Of a stretch of 64,000 nucleotides of DNA, positions 9,823 to 19,964 are shown one piece after another. How positions within the stretch are numbered: position 1 is the stretch's first letter; each line of letters opens with the position of its first letter. Below the pieces are notes generated by a model. That model was not told the origin of the DNA. It was given only the letters and a program-made list of their open reading frames with translations, and ran no database searches. The stretch is from positions 1,155,399 to 1,219,398 of the forward strand of contig NC_087383.1 of NCBI RefSeq assembly GCF_963675165.1, read 5' to 3'. The DNA comes from Halichondria panicea. Lineage: Eukaryota; Porifera; Demospongiae; Suberitida; Halichondriidae. The translations under genes were made by a program, and so were the position numbers.

Positions 9823-11277
9823 GTGCGGTTAGGGTCGATGAGTGTGGGTGGCCCGGCTGTGCATCAGAGCTTGCAATTAATATTAACTCTCAGCACTAGT
9901 TGGTATGCACCTATGTATGCTTTGCATAAAGGGAAAAAAGTGCTAACTCTTGTATACGTAGGGGCATCGTTAGTCAAAAGGCTGAAGAACGCCCAAAACA
10001 CTCAACATAGTGCAACAGAGGACTTATCAAAGCTAATCAATGAGTCAAATGGTTAGACGTAGTCAAGAATAAAGTTTGTGAATTTTGTGCACTTTTATAT
10101 TGCACCTTCAGGTACACTGACGGAGTCATCAGCTGAACAATTGCAGAAACAACAACACGGGCTGTTCGCAAGGAGTCAAACTGATCTGAGTGAGCATTAA
10201 TTATCAGATGATTGTATCAAAATTGTGATGAAACTTTGACAGGTTTCGGGCAACGTCACAAAACCTTTCAGAACATCCTTCATATTGCACGCGAGCGTAG
10301 GTTTTTAATATCTACCAAAGCGAGATACGCTGGTAAGAATGTTAGTCAGCACAATCATGTAATTATATAAATAATAGTTAAGTAATAATTATGATTTAGA
10401 AGCCCAAAGAGCTGGTTGTATAGTATCCCGAACGTAGTGAGGGTTCTACTAGCCCTAAGGGCTTCTAAATTATGTGGAAACTTCCTAAACAGCTAGTGTC
10501 TAAGCATTAATTTTATTTTTATTATAGCAACCATGATTCTCTAGCCAATCAGATTTTGATCTACATGATTTTCTAAGTTGGATAGAACACTACTTTTAGC
10601 CAATCAGATTGTAGTATGTATGCATGCTAACATGATCTATGTACTATGTTACAGATGGTCAATCGATTGCTGCACGCCTTGCAAAGAAGATATCATCAAG
10701 TACGAGTACGCTGAAACGAACAGTGAGCAGATTTAATGGTATGCGTCATGATCAATTTGAAGGAGTAGCATACCATCTGCCAGCCAATTTGAATTGGGAT
10801 ACAGTTTCCAATTTGGAAGAATTGTCTACGTTGGAGGTCGCGTCGGCTGGAAATTATACCATTCCCATTCATTTGTGGATAAAAGTTGTGAGAGCGTGTA
10901 ATATGAAGGAAAGGGCAACGGAAGAAGTGAAGATGATAATGGAAGAAATTAATACTGTTGCCAACAACCTGAAATACAAGCATTCCGTAATAAGTCGTCA
11001 TATACAGGATATCGCCACATCTGATAGTCTGTCTCTGTTTCAGAAAGGTTGCCTTAACCTTTTGCACCGAAGATTATTACTGTGTGAATCTTATTTAATT
11101 ACGTTTTCCAGAACAGTTAACCAGTATCATATTGTAGAGCTACCTGATACGAGCTTATTAGGTCCAGATGGTTCATTTTTTTACAATTGTCAAATTCATG
11201 AACATGATTACCCTTCCGTTACTGATATTATTTGTACAGACAGTAGTAGTGATGATGATTCTGACGTGGACAATTGA
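9823..11277 (+). CDS. KDZ-type transposase C-terminal region, four exons
   Basis: Four exons splice in frame with canonical ends: 9823-10054 (LHKGKKVLTLVYVGASLVKR, ending NESN|G), 10112-10187 (TLTESSAEQLQKQQ), 10242-10331 (RHKTFQNILHIARERRF) and 10655-11277. The last has SIAARLAKKISSSTSTLKRT, LPANLNWDTV, IPIHLWIKVVRACNMKERA, EEVKMIMEEI and an acidic end (SSSDDDSDVDN). The order alternating coil, LPxxLxxxxV, IPxxxWxKxVxxxxMKERAxEE is what I associate with the C-terminus of Kyakuja-Dileera-Zisupton transposases and their domesticated relatives in cnidarians and sponges. The catalytic region is not visible upstream, so this is a fragment, or a gene whose 5' exons were lost. The intact splicing is notable for a fossil. 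Exon ends are good to a few bases. Confidence 0.55.
10396..10470. repeat. Small imperfect hairpin in the third intron of the KDZ-like gene
   Basis: TTTAGAAGCCC near the left and GGGCTTCTAAA near the right form an inverted pair about 75 bp long. Probably a tiny MITE; no clear target duplication. Confidence 0.5.
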
Positions 11278-11700
11278 ACACTTATCTTTTTTATGTACTT
11301 TAATTAATAATTTATTAATCACACTTTAATTAATTAGCTATAGGCAGTCATTATTTCTTAAACATCAATGCCTTTTATAAATTGAAGTCAAGGCTATTAT
11401 AAGTCAACCGCGCGCATGCATAATTAAACATTATATGAATATGAACTGCATATAGTTTTGACAATTATATATATAGTCCTAAACTCGGACATAAATTATT
11501 ATCTATGTCATACATACAATTGTACATACATAATTATATACGTACGTACAAACAATAATAACGTAATCTTACTTACGTATACAGTACACAAGATAGAGAG
11601 AATATAGAATCGCGAATAAAATGGAAGGAAACACCTTTACCATTCCTATTACAATTGTATATACAATAATTATAACAATTATCATAGTAGTTTTATAGTC
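11278..11700. other. AT-rich spacer between convergent genes
   Basis: Lies between the KDZ-like gene (+) and the HMG-box gene (-). It is dominated by TATA/ATAATTA tracts and holds no gene. Confidence 0.5.
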
Positions 11701-11706
11701 AGCTGG

Positions 11707-13138
11707 TTATTTACGTTTGCGATTAGTTCTTGTATGAAGTGGGGAGACATCAGCTACGTTTGATATCATACTGCTCGGCCATTCCACGATGATCCCTATG
11801 CTCAATTTATTTTCCCCAAAAGCATCTTCAAACCAAGCTTCAGCACCAACTTGTACAACATCCACAACGGAAAGCGTTTCACAATCTTTTTGGCAAGGAC
11901 GACCATGAATGGTTTTATGTACACCAGGAAGCACTGTACCTGTCGCAACAATACTTCCATCTCTGCCTTTCATAAAAATCGTACTGACGGTATCAGTGTT
12001 AGAAATAGCTTGATTGGACAAGATTCCAGAAGGTGTTGCTTTGGTTGTAGTTTTAGTGGTTGATTCTTCACAGTGGAAATAACAGCTTTGGATGTAGTAG
12101 ATGAGGTGGTGTTGATTGGGTTTGCGTTTGTTGAGGTAACATTGAATGAGCTGGAATTTGTGTTGAGACTGGTTGTACTTGCCGAGGCTGCAGTGGCTGG
12201 GGTAGCAAATTGTTTCTAGGACAGGTCATCTGTAGTAATAATTAGAGAAACGAGGTGTACAATTTGTCGTGCACACAAAGCAATCAGTTTTACGTAATCA
12301 AATAATGGTATCTACATTACATTTACTTACAAAGCCTTACCATACAGAAAGTAGGAGCTGAAGGATGACAGGATTGCAGGGTGAGATTGAAGAAATTTTT
12401 TCCCATCTGTGGTTCCCACACTTAAAACCTTTTTATCAACAAACATCATTGTAGCCATCTCACAACCAAGTGATTGCAGCAGATTGGCCTGTATAAGTGC
12501 ACAAGGTAAATATAGCCACATGTTAGGGTTTAGTGTGTTGTCTACATTATAGGCATTATATCATTTATAAGCCCGCCTCATAGTAAAAGTAATTATTTCC
12601 TTAGCTCGCATAAATTGGACCTGTCGCAACATCATAATAATTATGTTCACAAAATTAATTTTAGGTGATAAAATACAATATTATATGTGCCGTCTACGTG
12701 CACATACAGTACTCACAACACCTACATCTCCCTGATGTCTCTTAGCAACCCGAACAATGAGCTGCCTCTTTTTTTCGGGCGTTAGTTCCTCCTCATCCTC
12801 CTCCTCATTGCTACCCTCAATATCGTTTGCTACTGCATTGTACTTTTCCTTATCAGCAGTGCTGATTTTTCTCCAAGCCTCTGCCATCAATTTTGATTTA
12901 TCTGAGAGAGTCTTCCCTTTGAGATCTAATATAATCGTGCATTTGCTGAATAGTGAGTGAATGCACAATTTTTATATACGGCATGCACGTCATTAAAATA
13001 AACTATCCACCATAAATCTACGTACCTTGTTGTTTGTGAAACTCTTTACTGAAGACATTAAAGCCAGAGGCCTGCCTTAATTTCCTACGTGTGGACAGCT
13101 TTTTAGTTCTAGCACGAGGAACAGTGTCACAATGAGAG
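11707..13138 (-). CDS. HMG-box protein with C-terminal VATGTV...EWPSS domain, four exons
   Basis: Minus-strand exons: 13138-13026 (RRKLRQASGFNVFSKEFHKQ), 12925-12726 (LSDKSKLMAEAWRKISTADK, EKYNAVA, acidic EEEDEEE), 12488-12341 (LLQSLGCEMATMMFVDKK) and about 12215-11707. The first two joined give an HMG-box: a short basic helix with GFNVFSKEF, then W..IS.ADKEKYN, which binds DNA or chromatin in known families. The last exon has VATGTVLPGVHKTIHG and GIIVEWPSSM, reminiscent of a small domain seen beside plant CACTA-type transposases and in uncharacterised invertebrate proteins. The linker in exon 4 reads as Ser/Thr/Asn-rich in one frame and continues in another, so an indel near 12070 or a different acceptor is likely. 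The start codon is not resolved; upstream is the CA tract. Perhaps transposon-derived. Confidence 0.6.
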
Positions 13139-13203
13139 CTGGTGTGCCGTTTCTTGTGATTGTTTATCCAATACTGCATGTATGCATGTGCGTATTTAGT
13201 TTT

Positions 13204-13748
<545 letters not shown>

Positions 13749-13941
13749 AAGGGCTGATAAAGAGAAGAGGGCATGCAACTCTGTTTAATGTGCGAGCAAA
13801 ACTGCATTCAATTTATTTTATAGCTATCTGCACATGTAATTTACACAAAATCAGAAGTAGTTTGTACTTTTCCAGTAAATTCCACCGCCCATGCACTTAC
13901 AGTTTTTGCTCGCAAGCTGTTACATGCCCTCTTCTATTTAC
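13749..13941. mobile_element. MITE with TIR AAGGGCTGATAAAGAGAAGA, right end partly lost
   Basis: Homologous to 24165-24348. The left end is intact; the inner palindrome (GGGCATGCAAC...GTTACATGCCC, GCGAGCAAAA...TTTTTGCTCGC) is complete; the last 12 bases of the right arm differ. Confidence 0.85.
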
Positions 13942-13962
13942 AGAGGTAAAACGCAATTAACT

Positions 13963-14444
13963 GGTCACGTGACCAAAATTGCTGTCCAAAGCGCAATGCT
14001 TACTTGGCAATTTTTTAGGATCTTTTTGGACATAAGCAGATGGTAAGAGATGTAGAGAGTATTTGTATAGCTAATTGTATATAGGGGCTTAATTACAAAT
14101 GCATGTATTTGATGACAGCTTGTTAGTGACAATGTACATTTTTGACGTATAGGTATCAGATATGGACCGCATACCTAAAAAGAAGTCTAAGGCATCCAAA
14201 GTAAAGCTACAAGCAAGCTCAAGACTCCTTAAAAGGTCGACATAACTGTTACAACTTATCCCGATCTTCAACCTTTCCTAAATATGATTGTGCTAATCCT
14301 ATACACAATTACTTTCTAGCTATACAAATACTCTCTACATCTCTAAGTGACTGCTTATGTTCAAAAAAGATCCTAAAACAGTTTAGCAGAATGTGCATAT
14401 ATGCCAAGAAAGCATTGCGCTTTCTGCAATTTTGGTCACGTGAC
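13963..14444. mobile_element. Long-arm foldback element with GGTCACGTGAC ends
   Basis: Arms of about 130 bp face each other: GGTCACGTGACC, AAGCGCAATGCTT, TTTTTAGGATCTTTTT, GACATAAGCA and GAGATGTAGAGAGTATTTGT recur complemented in reverse order at 14300-14444. The unique centre (about 14090-14290) has a small + frame starting MDRIPKKKSKASKVK, too short to call a gene. A non-autonomous DNA transposon of unknown superfamily. Confidence 0.85.
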
Positions 14445-14654
14445 GTCAGCCTACAAGGTAACTAACCAGTTGACTATGATCAATACTGTTACTAAGCAAC
14501 GTACATACAGACTAGCCGACTAGCAATGTGCACACAGTGACTAGCCTGACTATATCATACTGACTATAGAGCATATCGTATATAGCACGACCAGACTCAA
14601 TTTTAGAGACTGCATGTATACATTATCCTGATACCAATGTTGACAGGTCAATCT

Positions 14655-14779
14655 CACGTTTATAGTATTTAATGTCAAGCCAGTCTCAGTAGCAGCAGCT
14701 TGTCGAGCATTCAGAGTGTTCTGTCCACAACTGTGCATCCCTTCTTCAAATTTCCTCACAAGAAATTCTCTCTGGGATA
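14655..14779 (-). pseudogene. Homeodomain-like fragment
   Basis: Minus-strand segment SQREFLVRKFEEGM, then about ten residues, then ARQAAATETGLTLNTINV. It has the spacing of homeodomain helices 1 and 2 and the start of helix 3 (x-F-L-x-x-F-E-x-G...A-x-x-T-G-L-T-x-x-x-I). The recognition helix after INV is not continued, so it is a fragment or the end of an exon. The open frame around it is unremarkable. Confidence 0.35.
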
Positions 14780-14989
14780 TTGTGATCACTGTTCGGGAAG
14801 TCATGATTCTACTGATCACTAGCACTACTCTCCACCTTGTACCAACCAGCTGTGTTGTCCAGTCCAGTAGTACTAGTGCAGTGCAGTGCAAACCGTGTGC
14901 TGTGGTATATCTTGAGTTCATAGGTCAAGTGATCTGACTATAACCAGCCTTGACTACATGCAGTGCCAATGCTGACCATAAGACTACTA

Positions 14990-15225
14990 TTAACCAGTGC
15001 TGACCCATGCGAATGGGGTGGGACGTGGATGCTACGCCCTAATACAGGCCCGTATCCACGGGCTGTAAATGTAAACAGGACGTGGGCTAACGTCCTGTTT
15101 ACAGCCTGTGAGAACGGCCTGTATACAGGCCGTGGGTGGGCTACATCCTGTATACAGGCCGTTCACGGGCCCGTAACGGCCCGTTTTCAACTAACGGCCT
15201 GAAACGGACCCGTGGATTTTTGGCT
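14990..15225. repeat. GC-rich multi-hairpin block of CAGGCCGT/ACGGCCTG units
   Basis: Several overlapping inverted pairs: CAGGCCCGTATCCACGGGC, GTAAACAGGACGTGGGCTAA with CGTCCTGTTTACAG, ACGGCCTGTATACAGGCCGT, and CCTGTATACAGGCCGT with ACGGGCCCGT. It is much more GC-rich than its surroundings. Probably the body of a palindromic mobile element; no coding sense. Confidence 0.7.
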
Positions 15226-15229
15226 GTGT

Positions 15230-16030
15230 AGGAAAACAATGGCGACCTCACCTCTGTACCTATTAACTAAACCGTACCCAAGGCGACACAGAACAGTACG
15301 GTGCCATTAGTTTGTCTTGTGGACCTACAGTTCTCTAGCTTACCTTACTGAAGAAACTGAGGGGAAGAATGACAAAAAGTTTTTGTTTTTTTGGTTTTGC
15401 TGTTCTTACAACTTTTTCATACAATGTTTAATATTTCACACAAATGTCACAAATGATATGGGCAACAGATATATGAACTCAAAATAACTGTGTCTTGTGT
15501 CTTGGGTGAGATCCAGAGGGGGCCTTTTTGCTGTTTTCGACCCAACCCTATACTAAGAAGTAGTCTACACACACTATACTATCTATACTATCTATTTTGA
15601 CTAATGCCTTGTGCTAATTCTAAGAACCAAAATTAGATCCAGTGGCAGAATCAATTTACTTCTTTTCTTGAGGTCCTGGTATACCGGTAAGCCACAAAAC
15701 AAATGATACCATAATTATAGACTATAGATATGCATGTATACACAAGTCTGATAACAATAGATACATGTATTGTATGTATGTATTATGTATACATATACAA
15801 GTCTTTTCTTCTCATAGATAGATACACACTTTCTGCTTGTTTATATACTATACTGTCTGTGCTTAAATTCTCTGCCTGACTTGTGCCGACAAAGAGCAGC
15901 AAAAGGAATGGCCTGTGAAGGAAGCTATTGTTTTGGTGCCATTTACTGTAGGATACTGATAGTGCATGTGTTACACGGTTAATTACAAAACCTTAAAAAA
16001 GAATAGCAATACAGCAGAAAAAAAATACAA
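15230..16030. other. Spacer without recognisable gene
   Basis: No coding frame. It has ATGTATGTAT-type simple sequence near 15720-15800. It is downstream of GZ2. Confidence 0.45.
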
Positions 16031-16034
16031 TCAG

Positions 16035-16125
16035 TTAAACAGAAGAATCCTTGTCTTTTAAGTTCACAGCATCGTACAATTATCACAATTTTTGAGCCAA
16101 AAAATTCACTGACTATATTCCTCCC
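16035..16125 (-). pseudogene. Partial tandem duplicate of the 3' end of GZ2
   Basis: AGTTAAACAGAAGAATCCTT and the following bases repeat, with changes, the 3' end of GZ2 at 16151-16240 (last codons and glycine-zipper end). A relic of a tandem duplication, not translatable as a gene. Confidence 0.75.
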
Positions 16126-16152
16126 AAAAAGAGTTTTAAAAATGATATAGAG

Positions 16153-16983
16153 TTAAACGGAAGAATCCTTGTCTTTTACAGCATCATACAATTCTCCACC
16201 AATTTTCGACCCCAAAAAGTCCCCAACCATTCCTCCAACCACACCCCCCAAAAAGGTCCCAACTCCTGGGAAAAGAAGTGTTCCAACAAATGCACCTGTT
16301 GTGGTTCCTCCGATTGATCCGGCGGTAGCTGTAGAGCGTTCAACTAAAATTTGCTTGCACTCATCAGAAGATAATTTTCCATCTTTATATAGATAATAGG
16401 AATGTGTCGCAGTTAATCCTAACAGTGCCCCATCTATAAAAAACGATGTTGCAAATGCTCTTTTAGCAACTGATTTAGCTACGGTTTGTTTTGCTGCATT
16501 TTTCCCAGTTTCTTTTAATGTTGCTGCAGCTCCTGATATAATATTGTTTAGGGCAGACCCTGCTGATAGCTTTGCAATCTTTTCTTCAACCCACTTCATT
16601 AAATCTTGAAAGAAATTCTGTAGGTATGGTGTACAGTCAGGTTCATTATAAATACTGATCAAAGCATCTTGAATATGTTGAACGAATACATGTTGTCTTC
16701 TTTTGCTGAGGGAGCCTGCTATTTGAGCAAGGGAATCAATGACAAGTTTGCAGAATGATAGAAATTTCCCATTGGTAACGTTTGAAAGGTTGCTCCAGAC
16801 ATTATTGATATAATTCAAATCCTGCTCATTTCTCACATCTGATTTGGCTGCAAATTGCTGAACAATATCTTTGAAGCTTCCAATACTTATGTCTTCAAAT
16901 TCAGGAATTGTTTTCTTTTCATTCTTTTCAATAAGAATCTCTCCTACTGGTGTATCAAAGTCATTTGATAGTACTCCACCCAT
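16153..16983 (-). CDS. GZ2: MGxxxS glycine-zipper membrane-associated protein
   Basis: 276 residues, one coding exon; an AG acceptor (TTGCTATAG, then CAAA, then ATG) again suggests a 5'-UTR intron. MGGVLS matches the N-myristoylation consensus. The middle is helical with a lysine-rich patch (LKETGKNAAKQTVAKSVAKR), then a hydrophobic segment with SYYLYKDGKLSSDECKQ, then a strong glycine zipper (AGSIGGTTTGAFVGTLLFPG, VGTFLGGVVGGMVGDFLGSK). It is a paralogue of GZ1, clearly diverged, on the same strand about 10 kb away. Bacterial-like glycine-zipper segments occur in membrane-inserting proteins, but neither enzyme nor toxin activity can be read from this sequence. Confidence 0.82.
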   Translation of the reverse strand: MGGVLSNDFDTPVGEILIEKNEKKTIPEFEDISIGSFKDIVQQFAAKSDVRNEQDLNYINNVWSNLSNVTNGKFLSFCKLVIDSLAQIAGSLSKRRQHVFVQHIQDALISIYNEPDCTPYLQNFFQDLMKWVEEKIAKLSAGSALNNIISGAAATLKETGKNAAKQTVAKSVAKRAFATSFFIDGALLGLTATHSYYLYKDGKLSSDECKQILVERSTATAGSIGGTTTGAFVGTLLFPGVGTFLGGVVGGMVGDFLGSKIGGELYDAVKDKDSSV

Positions 16984-17212
16984 TTTGCTATAGCAATTAT
17001 TAAAGCAAAATTGACTGAGGGAGCTGCAAATCTTGTGTTATAACTAGCTATAACCTATAAATTTGTGATGCTACAATACTGACATGGGTGGTAAAATGGC
17101 ATCCTGTTGTTCAAAGAGTTTATCAGTATATTCATTCACTACTGAAGTAGGTATGAAAGTCATTGGTCATACATTATTAGATAACAGTGGCACGTTCTGA
17201 TCGCATGCTTGT

Positions 17213-17297
17213 TAGCCTCGATCCCAGGCCGAGTTTTCGCTTTTATAACGGTTAGGCGAACAACTAGGCCTGGTACTAGTTGTCTGCGCATGCGTCA
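17213..17297 (-). repeat. Right arm of the 85-bp inverted repeat
   Basis: TAGCCTCGATCCCAGGCCG...TGCGCATGCGTCA, inverted relative to 4645-4729 with one difference seen. Confidence 0.85.
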
Positions 17298-17960
17298 AAT
17301 TTTCATTGTATTTGTGGTCGGCAAAAATATTTATAATCAAAATTTGTACACAGAAAATGCACAGAGTGAGTACACAAAAGATTCACATAGAGAGCTGCTT
17401 CACAAGGGCCTGGGGAGTTGTCAGTTGTGCTGCAGCACAATTACAGTGTCCCAGGGCAACTTCAGGTTGATTGAATGCCTTCAAATTACGTTTCAAAAAG
17501 ATTTAGCAGGCTGCTGGACTTCTCTGATTCTAGGCCCCAACTCGTAACTCTTGAGAAAACATAGATTCTCTTGATGCCTCTGAGCTACCCAGCAACGCTC
17601 GAACGAGCAGGTCATACTTCAGTCCTGTAAGCATAGGACAATAATTATCAAAGACGGTTAAACCCTTACCTCAAACTGTCCAGTCTCGTCCGTTAGTATA
17701 GCCAAGAGGAGCACTGTTGGGATAGCTGGATATTAGCCATTGCTCCTGTACAGAGAAGTAGACATTCTAAACACGTGTAGATCTATATTAAATTTCTCGT
17801 ATTAAACAGGTTATAGTGTCATTGTCGACGAGCTGATGATGGCAGCACCAAGTTCTCTAGCTCACACTCTTCACTTGATCCACCATATTAATGATGAAAC
17901 TATAGTCTACCTAGCTTGATCTTGCCAAACATGAACAAGATTTGATAGCACAGGGCCCAC
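17298..17960. other. Spacer with a possible minus-strand coding relic
   Basis: No complete gene. On the minus strand 17624-17530 reads LKYDLLVRALLGSSEASRES with an acceptor-like AG before it, and 17740-17670 reads EQWLISSYPNSAPLGYTNGR. They look exon-like but end in stops and match nothing I recognise. DHX34 homology resumes at about 17970. Confidence 0.3.
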
Positions 17961-18024
17961 ACAAAAATGTCTGACCTTAATGTGCGTGCATTGTCGTTAT
18001 ATTCATCTGTCTTGTTTGCTATAG

Positions 18025-18915
18025 GCTAATTGCTGACAGCTGGTTGGAGCTCAAGTTTCACAGTGCAGAGGTGGCGGAGAGGGTGGTGGGTGTGGTCCAT
18101 ACCCTGAGGGCCACTTGGGCAGAGCTATTGGACACCAAATTGACGGCCTCTCAAAGTAAGTATAAGGTCACCCACCGTATTTGACCTTTCTTTTCTGCTA
18201 GCCTAAAATTTGTTTTTCTTAGAAATTGCTTTTTTAGAGTCGTGTAAGGCATGTGCTAGCATGTGTAGATCAACTCGTGATTGAACGATTTCTAATAAGT
18301 CAGCTTTTGTAATGAGATTCATTGTTCGTTAACAATATTCGTTGACAATTTTGCTGACCAGCCGGCACTAAGGTACACCACCTTTAATTAGCACATACCT
18401 AAAGGTCTTTAACACGTACCATCAGCAGTTTTTTTATCACGCATGTCTGCATACCTTAATTCAGAGCGTTCTAAGGAGGATCGTTTCCACGACGATTTTG
18501 ATGACACTTCAAAGACAGCTGCCCTCGAGACGTTGCTAGCGTCCAAACTAGCGGAGTTTCTGGACAGCTCTTTCCCCTACAAACTCGGTCAACTATCAGC
18601 AGCTGGCAAGGAGCACCTCTACAAGGGACCACCCCCTGATGACCAAGGAGGTACGTGGATCATGGAATTAAGTAATAGCATGTTAATTGCCCAACCTTCA
18701 CTGGCTTATTGTCATTAAAATTCTTTCTTTTTTACCACCTGTGTGTATATAGGAGATTCTGAAGCTGTTTCTAAAGAAGAGTTGAAAGAATCTAATACTG
18801 TAAAACCAGACATGAAGCGACACCCACTGAAGGGGGGGTGGGCCATCACTGATTACCTCACTTATGACTGGTACGTTCTGTAGCAATTAGTATGTCACTA
18901 TACACACACACACGT

Positions 18916-18990
<75 letters not shown>

Positions 18991-19522
18991 CTAGATGAAG
19001 GCACTTCCAAGTACTTCGAGTAGCAGTGATCACATCAGTCGAGTGTGGAGCTGCCCTCAGTGTGAACAGAGATTGGCTGTTACCCTGGCAGAGCAGCTGC
19101 AGCATCAGGCCATCTGCAAGAAAGACATGGAACAAGGTACTACAGTTGATCGATCCTTTACTATAATTATCACCACAAAAAGAATGCATTCTCTGGCAAG
19201 AGTCAAAATAGCATTTGTGTGGGTGGACTCAAAATAATAGTAACCACAAAAATTTTGTTGAGTAGTCTGAGTTGCAACACAACAATGGACTGTGGTTAAA
19301 TTTTAAGAGGTCACTTTTCTAACAGTACAGAGGCTTTGCATTCCACTGTATTGGCTTTTTTCTCTCAACACAGTTGCTGAACAAGACCTTGCTGCCAAGT
19401 CAGTAGACCCTGCCCACCTCAAGTCCTACCATTGCCCCGTGTGTGAACAGACCCTCCAACTGACTCCCATAGATATCCTCAAACATAAACGTAAACACGC
19501 TAAACAGTTAGTGCACAAATAA
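18025..19522 (+). pseudogene. DHX34: D1 3' part: last five DHX34 exons, broken copy
   Basis: Exons: 18025-18155 (RLIADSWLELKFHSAEV...LRATWAELLDTKLTASQ), 18465-18650 (TLLASKLAEFLDSSFPYKLG), 18753-18870 (HPLKGGWAITDYLTYD), 18990-19136 (SRVWSCPQCEQRL..., a C2HC finger) and 19374-19522 (SYHCPVCEQTLQLTPIDILK, a C2H2 finger, TAA). KGGxAxTDxLTY and the two terminal zinc fingers are characteristic of DHX34. Exon 18990 has one extra base compared with D2 (TTCCAAGTACTT), which puts a stop in frame before the first finger. About 15 kb separates this part from its first five exons. With the lesions in the 5' part this copy cannot make a normal DHX34 tail. Confidence 0.85.
18901..18988. repeat. (CA)n microsatellite at a DHX34 splice acceptor
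   Basis: CA tract of about 40 units in the intron before the C2HC-finger exon; the AG acceptor is its last CACAG. D2 has a shorter CA tract (42115-42214) at the same place. Confidence 0.95.
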
Positions 19523-19624
19523 AAGTTTATTTTTTTGTCACTAGCTTCCATTATAGTTTAATAGCTACTTCTGCTTTTGGGATCAGTAAAGTTATGTCTA
19601 TATTCATGAGTTATGCAAATTGAA

Positions 19625-19843
19625 ATGCTGTGGTGGTTTCCCTGGGTATTTGTAGACTGTACTGTTTGATGTACAACCCTACATGACAGATGGGCAATGA
19701 TACATGTACTTACAAGACAACAGATGTCATAGGTGGTGGTTTCCCGGGGGTTTTGCTGTATTCCAATAATGACAAAGCACTGCAGCACTATAAAAATAGT
19801 TAGTGCTCATGTACTTTGTGTCAAAGCTAAATCTGAATCTATA
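19625..19843 (+). promoter_or_regulatory. B1 promoter and non-coding first exon
   Basis: Boxes GGTGGTTTCCCTGGG (about 19628) and GGTGGTTTCCCGGGG (about 19736), then CTATAAAAATAG (TATA at 19789-19799), a presumed start about 25-30 bp on, and a splice donor GTAAGTAAG at 19844. The acceptor CTCCAG ends at 19960, five bases before the ATG. B4 has the same arrangement almost base for base. Confidence 0.65.
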
Positions 19844-19964
19844 GTAAGTAAGTTGCTAATAAGTTTGACATTGCTATGCAATACACATCCAGTATGCATT
19901 TTAATTGTGTAGTGTTATAGGTATATAATTATTCATGCATGATTGTTCTTACATCTCCAGCAAG

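Noticed and set aside
17209-17547. 112-residue + frame after the right inverted arm
   Set aside because: It begins inside the 85-bp repeat and has no recognisable motif; a minus-strand relic in the same stretch looks slightly more exon-like.
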